Positions 54,519 to 64,000 of a stretch of 64,000 nucleotides of DNA are shown here, one piece after another (position 1 is the first letter of the stretch; each line of letters opens with the position of its first letter). The stretch is from Selaginella moellendorffii (taxonomy: Eukaryota; Streptophyta; Lycopodiopsida; Selaginellales; Selaginellaceae), in assembly GCF_000143415.4 (NCBI RefSeq), contig NW_003314412.1, positions 186,494-250,493 of the forward strand. Direction: 5' to 3'. Position numbers and translations under genes: made by a program. Under the pieces are notes generated by a model, which was given only the letters and a program-made list of their open reading frames with translations, made no database searches and was not told the origin of the DNA.

Positions 54519-57500
54519 AAGTGAAATTCCAATTTTGTTTTATGTTGTTTTAACAGTTTACCACTATTATACAGTCAAAGGTTATGGAAACATTGGCTGC
54601 TATTGCCTAAACGTTTAATTATGAAGAGAATGTTATAGAGTGAGCTTTTTCTAACGATGGAAAAATAGAGAAATGTAGTGATAATGATAATATATTTCAT
54701 ATAAATTACCAAGTGGTAATGGATATATCTAGTAGATTCTTGGATATTCAAGGATATTTTACCATCTAACAGTTGTTATTGATCATATATTTATAATTTT
54801 TAAATTTGTTTATGTGAGTGTTTAGGATATAGGAATAAGTATATTAATTAAGGTTTAAACCAGATTAAGTCCCAATTCATATGCTATAGTATTATAATTA
54901 GTGTATTACCTAGGCAAGGTAATACATGTATATACATATATATTCTTACAAATTTTACACCATCCTTCCCTTTGGAAGATGAAAATGTGATGACAATAAA
55001 TTAAGTAAAACATTTAGAGCTTCTGTTGAACGATTACAAACTACTGTAAGAATCTGAAACTCCCACAAAACTATTAACAAAATTGTTAATAACCATGACT
55101 AAAGAGTCCTAGCATAATCATCAGTCAACTTTGGAATCCTAATGAACCGATTGTAACTCTATATGCAATTGCCAAATGCTTAAATCAACATTGAAACCAT
55201 AATTTTGAACCAAAGTAAAGGAGTTCAAGAGCCATTAAGGTCTATATAGCACCATTGTAGTAAATAATATATCCTATTTCCAAATTTGTCTGTTGATAAT
55301 TTTTTAAGACCATTATTAACTCAAATTCACAACCATAAATAAAACTTGCCTCTTCATCTTTATTTAGCATTGTATATAAGAAATCTAACTCACTCCATTT
55401 ATTTTCTATATCCTCTTTACCCCTTCCTTGAAAGAATTTTTTTTTAAAGCACCAGGTTCATTTAAACTTGATGTGTTTATCCTTATTTTACCATCTATGT
55501 TTAGCTTCACTCCACTATTATATCCATTTGGCTTCACTACGTTAGGGCTAAATGTTTTGTTCATACTTATTATGTTTATCCTCACTTTACAATCCATATT
55601 ATTTGTCCTCACTCCACTACTATATTTTGCTTGTCCTTACTCCGGACTCTTGTCTATGCCTTCTACCCCCTCTTCTGAAGAAAAAAAAGTTTGAAATGTT
55701 GGGGCAAAAAAGAAAAAATGAGAAAAATTAAGGAAAAACAATTATAGAAGAAGAAACCGTGGATAAAGAAGCATCAAAAGAGGAATTTAGAGTAGCTGGC
55801 AATGCAGAAATGGGGAAATCAAAAGAAAAACATGTGCTCAAAGCTTGAATAATAGGGGACTTTCTATTATAAAATACTTCAATTACCACAATATAAGTAA
55901 AAGATTCACACCGTTCAACCTTCTTAACATATAACTTAACATTTGAGATGGGAAAATCAATAAAAATGTCTATACTCTCAAAGGAACATATAAACTCCTC
56001 AACAATAACGATAAAACAAAGGCTTTCAATGGCATTTACAATTAAAAATATATACTCAACCTAAAACTCTGGCCAAAGTGATTCAATCCGTGAAACAGAT
56101 TAAAGACTTTACTAATAAAACAAAAGCAAGATTCTCAACTTCATGCATATATGCAACATTTAAATTCATATGAAGAGGACATAAAACACTTACTCAACAC
56201 TGGATTGAGAATGAGAATTATAAAAATCACAAATAATTAATATACCAAGAGAAGAAAACATTGCAAATGAGGAAGAAATATTAGAAATATGATAAAGTGC
56301 CTCATATTAACAAATAAGAAAAGGTTAAGAAAAAGCATAAGGTAAAGAGAAAAGATTAAATGACAGATTGAAAGATTGACATCTACCCCATGAAATTTCC
56401 ATTTCATTTCCAAAGTTATCTTTATAATAATCAAGTTTGTTAAAATGATTTAGAATCTACTTGAGCTTATATATATATCATCTTCTCATAAACTCGATCC
56501 TTGAACATTTTCTAAGAACTGGATTGTATCATCCATAGTTCACCAATCAATGTCACAATCATGCTCCATAACCATGTTCCACTCCATCATCAATCAAGGA
56601 ATATGTCACTTGAAGCTACTAATGCTACTTTGTTAGATTGAACATTTAGTGCTGTGGGGTGTGCTTATATTGGTGCTATGCCCATCCTTGGTGTATCACT
56701 ATTTCCAACTTCTACAAGACATGATTACATAGCTTATCCTGTTCTTAGTGTTTTGCTATCTCTCGTAGAAGAAGAGAATATAATGAAGACTAGAAGAGAA
56801 AGTAAATCTAAACTCAACTATAGCTAGAGTTCTAGATCTTACAAAAAGCTAATATAAATCTAAATTTAAAAGAGAATGAAAAAATAAGAATAAAAAACAT
56901 GATCCCAAACACTAAAGCAAAGCACTACCAAAAAGCTTTGCCCTTCAAAGACAAATTGCAAAGCCCCTCAAATGTATTAATTAGGGTTTAAACCCTTGTT
57001 TATACACAAAAATGGATGGACTAGATTAAATCTCAAATGGACAGTCTATCTGTTAAAGTATTATAGTTAATGTATTACCTAGGCAGTATACATATATAAT
57101 CTTATAAACCTTACATTTGCATTACTTATTAATAATTAGAAATCAAATTAGTGTATGTAAGAAAAATGTTCAAATGCAAAGTGTGTTGCTGAAGATGTAA
57201 CAGCATTCCAGACAGTAAACTCTAACTTCTGCTTGGTGTTTCATTTCATTTTATGTTTACAGATCTGCTCTTCTTTCAATAAAACTTTTAATTTTTGAGC
57301 TAGAATTTCTTAGTGCTAAGCATGACTAACAAGACAAAGAAAATATAGAGAAAGAAAAAGAGGAGAAACAATATTTCCACTCTATACAATTATTATTAAA
57401 CCTTTGTTACAAATGAATTAGTAAAATTTTCAGAGATTCTCTACAAACTAAACTAATCACAGATGATAAATTACAGTTAAGATATAAATTTACAAATAAA

Positions 57501-57560
57501 TCAACAATATTATAAACATTTTTAAACATACTTAAAAACTAGAGATTTTATTCCTTGGGA
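54519..57560. other. AT-rich stretch without a recognisable gene
   Basis: Only short chance frames are seen. Two imperfect direct repeats (see separate entry) suggest the remains of an LTR element or a tandem copy. A run of CCTCACTCC-type motifs near 55,495-55,640 recurs several times. I see no domain. Confidence 0.5.
54830..57120. repeat. Pair of imperfect direct repeats about 2.1 kb apart
   Basis: 54,840-54,960 and 56,970-57,115 share blocks such as TATTAATTAnGGTTTAAACC and AGTGTATTACCTAGGCA, then an ATACATATATA run and TCTTA-AAA-TTACA. They could be the ends of two decayed LTRs. No primer site or coding domain was found to confirm it. Confidence 0.4.
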
Positions 57561-57569
57561 TTTAATTAC

Positions 57570-58475
57570 AGGTGGGTTTCTTTTGAATCTAATCTGGAAA
57601 AACCAAAGATTAACTGTCTGACCTCCATATAAAAACATGTTCCTGAGTGTTATAAACTGCAACAAATCCGTCATCATCTATACAAAATACACAAGGAAGC
57701 CATTTATTTGTCCATTAAATATTATATGTCCATATCACGTTTCCATGCTCATCATATATTACTAGATTACAATTTTTTTGTATTATTTAAAGGTCAATCA
57801 TCCCTTTTTTTTTGAGTTTTGGTGCCCCATACTTCTGCGGACCGTGGTAAATGACTAGTCTGCAATCATGGTGCATGTGTACGGTATAAAATATATTTAA
57901 AGATTGGAGAAAATTCCCAGAAGTAAGCTTAGAAAAACTTGTATATTTTGGACCTCCTCGAATACAGGTTTTGTATAAGTCACAATCGTATTCTAAAACC
58001 TCAACTCCTTTAATTTGATTAGAGAAATTTTATGAAATTATAAAGATTATCGGGAGGATCATTAATAACATAGGAGATCATATACCTCTCAACTGTATAA
58101 CTAGCAAAACCATAAGTAACTTCATCACGAAATACATATTTCTTCATTATTTCCATTAGTTCGATTGATATTGGTAGAGCACTATTTGAAAAAACCCAAT
58201 TTGGAAAAATATTACACATATCAATATAATACCATGGTTTATTCTCAGAATTTAAACACTCATTATCCTTCCATCTTCAAGTGGTATTAGACTGCCATAT
58301 GAAAATCCTGCATAGTTTTATAATTTCTTCCATTATAACTTCTTGCCTTAAAATTACAGTAACTGCATTTTCATATTCGTAAATCACTCTAATGCTAAAA
58401 GTTAAATTTATAAATAATAATGCGAAATTGAATATTCTAACATGCATGTTTGAACTTTCTTTATAGTACAATAAA
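57570..58475 (-). pseudogene. Inverted full-length but decayed copy of the lectin gene
   Basis: Read on the minus strand it parallels the whole intact lectin, from the signal-peptide part (IFNFALLFINLTFSI near 58,430) through DMCNIFPNWVFS near 58,220 to the lectin end near 57,590. Stops and shifts break it in several places. Confidence 0.82.
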
Positions 58476-58669
58476 CAACTTAGAAACAAAAATAATTTTC
58501 CTCCACATTAAATAGTAAGATTCGAAGATCCATCTGATATTTAAAAAATGAAGTCCCGTGGACTATTAAGAAAAAAAATGTAAAAATAAAAAAGGAGTAA
58601 AAAAGGAAAGTATTAAAACTTCGTCAAAATTGTACTTTGGTTTCACTAAAAACTTCAGGAACCAAAACT

Positions 58670-59010
58670 TGTGATCAGGTTGGATGGATTATACAAATTC
58701 TTGGCAGGAGCTCACACACGTCCATCTAGAACTTCAAAAACACCAGCAAGATGGAATTGTGAATCCCGAGTTTCTGGAGGAGATTTCACCAAGAAAACAG
58801 TCAAGTTTGACAGGGGTTCCCAGTTCAATGGAGCAGAGGAATGCTCTTCTCACCTCTGACCAAGACCTCTTTGAGAGTCAACTCAGACTGGTGAATTTTT
58901 AGGTCACCCCTGGCACGCTGGACTTTGGGCAGTCCAAGATGGGAAACATTAAGAGGTGTGTAATGTAGCAAACAGCGACTCATATTCACAGTAAGTTTGA
59001 TTGCTTGAAA
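58670..59010 (+). pseudogene. Fragment of the peroxidase 3' half
   Basis: It matches the proximal-heme exon start (LAGAHT), then jumps to the DRGSQF and LLTSDQDLFESQ parts and the final exon and 3' flank of the peroxidase at 47,870-48,300, with deletions. Confidence 0.82.
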
Positions 59011-59225
59011 ACTAAAATTGTATTATGAATTTAAATTGATTCAGAATCTTCTGGACTATTCTAGAATGTCATGGCTCTGTGAGCGATCTCTTGACCAATA
59101 GCAAGTCACAAATTTCTTCTTCGTCTTCCAAGTTCCATACAACAGCGCTGGACGGCTCGTTGCCACCAGCTGAAGATGCTGTTGCCATTGCCACCATAGA
59201 AATGCAAAGCCTATCCTCTAGAAGA
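59011..59225. pseudogene. Scrambled pieces of the small HSP gene and its promoter
   Basis: 59,030-59,135 parallels the HSP20 promoter, with degraded heat-shock elements (GAATCTTCTGGACTATTCTAGAA). 59,165-59,218 is an inverted copy of the first 40 bp of the HSP20 coding region. Confidence 0.75.
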
Positions 59226-59317
59226 TCTTGTGTTTAAAATCTGTGTTCTGGATATATTTTGACAGGGAGCCATGTCCTTGTAGAGCGGTGGCAAAAGACC
59301 CCAAAACATATTATGAA

Positions 59318-59470
59318 CATATGAAGCCCGTGAATCCAAAATCCTGGAGAGTTTTCCTTGTCTCTATCTAGATCAAGCTTGACCAACAAATGAAAATGGA
59401 AATGGCAAAATTGGAACTTCGTCAAGCTTACAGTAAGTCATTTCTGGATGTGTCCTCTATACTTTGAGTA
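59318..59470 (+). pseudogene. Fragment of Ole e 1 exon 2
   Basis: It matches the KPVNPKSWRVFLVS part and following sequence of the gene at 49,227-49,785, with shifts. Confidence 0.78.
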
Positions 59471-59509
59471 GATCCCCTACATGCCTACTGCACCGGCCTC
59501 CCATCTATA

Positions 59510-60125
59510 CGATCATATGATCATTCGAGAGGAAAAGTTCACATGTTTTCAAAATTGACACAAAGAGATGCTAACTTTGATTGTCGAATCCCGTTCTAAC
59601 CATTAAGAATCATTTGAAAGTTTCAAAGTATTGAAAATTTCAAAGTGGCAGCAATGACAATTGTATCGGCACATGACACCACTCCAGGGCAGGCTTTCTC
59701 CAATCTTCTCTGTGGAATCCCGAGCTAAATTGTTGTTTGGAAGGGAGAACTTCTCGACGTTGGTACCATCTGTTGGAGTTCGATTATCGTAGATAGCGTT
59801 CTTGGATTTGTGATAAACTCACAACGCCTTCTGAGAGAGACGTTAACGAAGGAGTCGTGAAAGTGCAAGCGTATCAGTCCCGTTGGATCGCGATTGGCAT
59901 AATCACTGATCATGTCGCGGATGATCCGCTCCGCATTGGGAGAAGTTTGTGCGTAGCTGTGTCCAAATCCAATTGGGTGTGACAAAGCTCCCTTGAAGCT
60001 GAGCGAGAGAAAAATGATCAAGAATCAATTGCTCTAAAGTGTGGAAGCCATGAAAGTAGCTCTATAGAAAGAATAACTTCACGGTCAACAAATCTTTGCT
60101 TGTTATGGGCAATATGACCTTTATA
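59510..60125 (-). pseudogene. Inverted fragment of the peroxidase 5' half and promoter
   Basis: On the minus strand, 60,021 to about 59,700 reads FKGALSHPIGFGHSYAQTS and LIRLHFHDSFVN, where the Cys of the conserved heme-site HDCF is replaced by Ser. Sequence up to 60,125 parallels the peroxidase promoter (47,050-47,145). Confidence 0.82.
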
Positions 60126-60492
60126 ATGTCCACACCGCCGTCGGTGTAGCTGCTAGCTGCCCATGTAGGGTCCGGGCATTGTTTCCGGGAGGGTCTTGCA
60201 CTCCGACGCTCCAGAGCCTCTTATACGATGAAGACATGCATGATTTCGGGGCAGCTATCAGTTGGTGTGTTTTGGTATTCCCTGCTCTGTATCTTAGTAG
60301 TTTGTCGCGCCATGCAATTCGTCTGGATTGATCTCCTCCGTGTACAAGTGGTACTTGGTGTTGGTTTAAGTAGTGTGCATTGCATCCAGAATTTTTTAAT
60401 ATGAAGCAGGACTAAGTTTATAAGTCTATTGAAGTTATATTCATCATCATCATCATCATCATCCCGAGGGAGAGAACAACAGCTGGTATATA
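60126..60492. other. 3' flank of NRT2 with a CAT microsatellite
   Basis: A (CAT)n tract of about 21 bases lies at 60,441-60,462. No gene is seen. Confidence 0.6.
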
Positions 60493-62362
60493 TCATAGAA
60501 TGGGGTTGACCACTGCACTGGGCTGAGGTTGTGACGACGCACCCGATCGCATCCGTCCTCTCTCCGAGTGAGAGTTCTCTGCAAACTTGAGTGCTGTGAG
60601 GTGCATCCCTTTGGCCTTCTCCTCCTCGCTCCACTCGGCGAGATAGTACGCCTCCTCGGTGGCTCCAGGATCGCTCGACGCCCTGCAAAGCATCCCTCCC
60701 CACTGCGGGAAGTAGACACCCAGCAGCGCTAGCGAGCATCCCACGCTCATGGCGCCCATGAGACTAAACCCGGCCTCGAACGAGAAGGTCTCGTTGGTGA
60801 AGAAGATGAGCTGCGTCACCACTCCGCCCAGGTTGCCGCCACCCCCCGTGAGGCCCGCGAGAACTCCCAGCGATCGTCTCGACACGAACGGGACGATCCC
60901 AAACGTCGCACCGCACGCCGCCTGGAGGAAGATCGAGAAGAGGATGACGATGCCTATGGCAGTCCCGAGGGTGTTCATGAAGCCCAGCAGCACACACATG
61001 AGTCCCCCGACTGTCTGGAAGAGGAAGAGGATCCAGAGGCGGCCGCGCATGCCGTAGGAGCGCGCGATCACGTCCGAGAGGATGCCGCCCATGGGGCGGG
61101 AGATGAAGTTGGCGAGGCCGAAGATGGAGGCGACGATGCCGGCGGTGCCAAGGTGGAGGCCGAACTCGTCGTAGAAGTACTCGGCGATGTTGTTAAAGAC
61201 AGTGAGCTCCACGCCAAAGCTGTAGCCATAGACGAAGGCAAAGAGCCAGGTGCGATAGTTCTTGGCTGCGTTGCGAAGCACCTGTAGAAAAAGTAAGAAA
61301 ATTAGTACAAGGAAGAGCAAAGTCAAGATGCCCAAGAGCAAAAGTAAAAAAAACGTGAAAGCATCTCTACATGATCGAATGCATTTTTCTACGCTACAAA
61401 ACTTATCTAGAAACATTTTTTTTCCTAGATCAGAGCAGAGCAGTGACGCCCATGGACAGAGCTTTTCTCTGCTCTACAAAATCTCAAAGCCAAAACAGAG
61501 TTAGCGGCAAGCAAGAGTCGAGATCCAGAGAGACTAGCTTACGTACCTTGCCAAAGCTGTCCTTGGTTTTGTGGCCCTGCTCCTTGAGATCGCGATAGTT
61601 CCCATCCGGCAGATCCTGGCCCAGGATCAGCACCGCCAGCCCCATGAACACATGCATGAGCCCCGGCACATAGAAGGCGATCCTCCAGGCCGTGAAATCG
61701 TTGGCTCCAAACTTGAGGATGAGCTGGTAGAGCAGCGGCATGAGGAGCTGCGTGACTCCGCCCCCAAAATCCCCCCAGCCTCCGGTGAATCCATTCGCCA
61801 TGCCCACGATCTTGGTGTTGAACATGGTGCTCATCCAGAACTGGCACGAGACGAAGGTGGCGAGCGAGAATCCGATGCAAAACCTCACGATGATGAATCC
61901 GGTGGGATCGGAGACGAGCGGCATGCAGAAGACCGGCGGGGCGGTGATCATGATGAGGATGGCGCAGCCGTAGCGCGGGCCGACGAGATCGCACACCGGG
62001 CCCATGAGGAAGCGCGAGAGGATGGAGCCGGAGATGGAGGCGATGGAGGCGCGGCCGACGTCGAGCTTGGTGAGGTCGAGGTTGTCGCGGATCACCGGGA
62101 TGAGCGGCGGCGCCGCGAAGGTGGAGGTGAAGCAAGTGAAGAAGGCGATCCACGAGAGGTGGAAGCTTCTCATGTGGGGCTGCGCGAAGGAGAAGAGATC
62201 GAGCTTCTTGGCCTTGTGCTCGGAATCCACTGGGAGCCGGAAGTTGGGAGCCGGATTGCGATGCTGCTGCTGCGATGGAGATGGAGGCGGCGGCGAGAGA
62301 TCGATGTCGACGAATCGCTGCGGCATTTCGATGGCGCCGGAGGAATTCACTGGGGATGCCAT
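60493..62362 (-). CDS. NRT2: High-affinity nitrate transporter (NRT2 family)
   Basis: Two exons on the minus strand, 62362-61547 and 61281-60493, give 534 residues, typical for plant NRT2. It is a major-facilitator protein of about 12 spans in the plasma membrane that takes up nitrate with protons. The nitrate signature glycine motifs are present in both halves: [16 protein letters not shown] and [16 protein letters not shown]. The MFS loop motif is at [20 protein letters not shown]. The N and C tails are hydrophilic, the C tail being Ser-rich. The ATG at 62362 lies in an ideal context (CCATGG). Members usually need a NAR2 partner. No NAR2 gene is in the window. Confidence 0.95.
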
Positions 62363-63686
62363 GGACGACGATCTTGGCGACGATCGTGGATTTTTCGCGA
62401 TCTTGAGGCGTAATTGCAAGATTTGACAGAGAATTGCGCGGCTTGCCTGTGCGGATGGATCGATCTCTCTACGCCGATTCTCTGGCGGTGGCTCCCGGCA
62501 TTCGGGGAGCTTGGGACCCTCGGAAGAGAGGCAATGCTTCGCTCGCTCGCTCCCGAAAGAGGCGAGCTCTCGTTTCTTCCTTGCCTGTGATTCCTCTTCC
62601 CTCTTTAAAGAGCAAAACGAATCGCGCTACGTGGCGGCATCGCTGCCGTCCAGGTGGCAGCCCTCGCGAGCGTTGACATTGAGTCGGCGTGTGTACGGCC
62701 GACCTTGACTCTAACCCTTGTCGTGAGGCGCGATGTACGGGAAGGGGTACCCGCAAGTACACCAGCAAAAGAAATTTTCTTCCGCGATCCTCTCCAATGT
62801 TGGAGCTTCTTTGTAACTTCCAAGCTTTGGATTCTTTACATGAGGCCATGCCGGGTCCTCTAAAAATTTTTATTCAAGGTGGGGTGGCACAAAAGTGTGA
62901 TATTTGAATTTTTCCTGTGCTTGGATGAGAAATTCATCGTTGGGCTAGAATCTTGTCCTAGGCCCTACGGATAGTACAAACCACCAAAATTCTGAGATTT
63001 TATTTCCGGGGATCCGGATGCTTGAGAGATCTCCAAGAAAAACTTTCATACGCATGCTGTGTGAAGTCAAATGTGCAATCTGGCGAGGTCAAGTAGGTTG
63101 TGCGGTGGTTTTGTTTGCGCTTGTATCCAAGGAATCAAGTTCGCAAGAACTTTAATGGGTTTCGCCATGACCTACACCATATAGACGTTTTTGTGGAATT
63201 AAAAACAAGGCTATGCTGCGAGATCTGGAGGTCTCACCAGCAAAAGAAAGTTCCTTCCGCGTTCTCCTCCCAAACTATTCGCCTATATGCAAACAAACAG
63301 ACAAATTGCAAGGTTGACCTTCTGGGTTACTCCATGGATATTCTGGATCAAGGATATTCACATAAAGGTACGAAGATGCTTCATTAATAAAGGTTTCTTA
63401 ATCTGAATATTTTTGTCATTTATTTACGCCCTTATTAAAAACAATGTTTCATAATACGAGGGAAATGATCGTGAGGAAGCTTTTGGAAAGAAGAAATCTG
63501 TGTTTGGTACTACCTCTTTCTCACCCAAAATGCGGCTCATGCCAAGAGCGTCCACGACAGGATATGAGGAAATCCAGCATTCCCTCGTGCATGACTCCGA
63601 AAGCCGTGAAGCAAGATTGAGGAAAAACTGGGAGGCTTTTTTTTCCTTCTTTTTTTTTTTTTCTCTCGATCCTTTCCTCTCTTTCG
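62363..63686. other. NRT2 promoter and spacer, no supported gene
   Basis: A pair of short similar pieces (CACCAGCAAAAGAAAnTT.CTTCCGCG at about 62,760 and 63,236) hints at an old local duplication. A long T-rich tract lies at 63,638-63,662, in the leader of the next gene. Confidence 0.45.
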
Positions 63687-63907
63687 ATGGGAGGAGGGAT
63701 CAAACCACTGCTGCTGCCGCTCCTGCTGCTGCTGCTACTGCTGTTGATTTGTTTGATCGCCACTCCAGCAGATGCTACGTGCGCACAAATGGAGAAGTAC
63801 TATCTGCTATCTCACGCTTGCGATTTCTACTTTGAGGGCTACTACAACTTTCCGCCCTCGCTGGAGCTGGCCGAGAACACGACATACCCTCTCACGGTGC
63901 TGGCCAG
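63687..63907 (+). CDS. First exon of an unrecognised secreted protein (cut by the window end)
   Basis: The ATG opens a frame with a signal peptide made of many Leu codons (a CTG repeat), with cleavage likely after PADA. About 45 residues with Cys, Tyr and acidic residues follow (CAQMEKYYLLSHACDFYFEGYY, shortened here to key residues: two Cys and five Tyr). The exon ends at 63,907 with GTACG. The rest lies outside the window. No family is recognised. Confidence 0.55.
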
Positions 63908-64000
63908 GTACGATCGAAGATCTTCGATAGATTCACATAGTTTTAGTTTTTCCCACTATCTTTTGACAATAGATGAATCCTTCTTTTCTTTAAGTTTTGG

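Overview
The window looks like nuclear DNA of a non-seed land plant and fits the lycophyte Selaginella moellendorffii best. The reasons are many very short introns (about 47-70 bp), plant-only families (Alfin-like PHD protein, class I small heat-shock protein, Ole e 1 proteins, NRT2, glucan water dikinase, class III peroxidase, PLS-type PPR) and tightly packed genes. The species call is an inference, since no search was run. Exon coordinates come from splice signals and frame continuity; every multi-exon model given as a CDS keeps an open frame across all its junctions.

Layout. (1) 1-16,600 is AT-rich and almost free of working genes. It holds a decayed multi-exon gene whose end resembles a beta-class amino-methyltransferase, a broken Ty3/gypsy chromodomain retrotransposon (4,849-10,164) with a 5-bp target duplication, and a graveyard of heavily mutated gypsy reverse-transcriptase copies in both orientations, including a long inverted repeat. 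(2) 16,600-44,900 is gene-dense and more GC-rich: a Crinkler-like nuclease-kinase protein, Alfin-like, R3H-SUZ, B-box/cyclin-like, 6-phosphofructokinase, RPS16, NOP10, ARID-PHD, an HLH protein lacking a basic region, glucan water dikinase (31 exons), MND1, an ERGIC/Erv-type protein, a GNAT acetyltransferase, and two Lys/Tyr-rich Ole e 1 wall proteins. (3) 44,900-60,200 is a duplicating and decaying accessory region: PPR and peroxidase pseudogenes, a small HSP with textbook heat-shock elements, a third Ole e 1 gene, a GNA-type lectin gene, a miniature LTR retrotransposon (TRIM), an LEA_2/NHL gene and many broken copies of these. (4) 60,200-64,000 carries a two-exon NRT2 nitrate transporter and the first exon of an unrecognised secreted protein cut by the window edge.

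How it hangs together. Genes are often head-to-head with short shared promoters (Alfin-like/R3H, GWD/MND1, ERGIC/GNAT) or tail-to-tail (HLH and GWD coding ends 28 bp apart). RPS16 and NOP10, both ribosome-production genes, lie in tandem. The Ole e 1-lectin-LEA block was duplicated in tandem and the two copies decayed in complementary ways: the first kept Ole e 1 and lectin, the second kept LEA. A third, scrambled copy with inverted pieces lies at 57.6-60.1 kb. The most unusual intact gene is the two-exon protein at 16,618-18,324. It combines a short N-terminal header, a PD-(D/E)XK nuclease-like core and a degenerate-looking kinase domain, the architecture described for eukaryotic Crinkler-type effectors.
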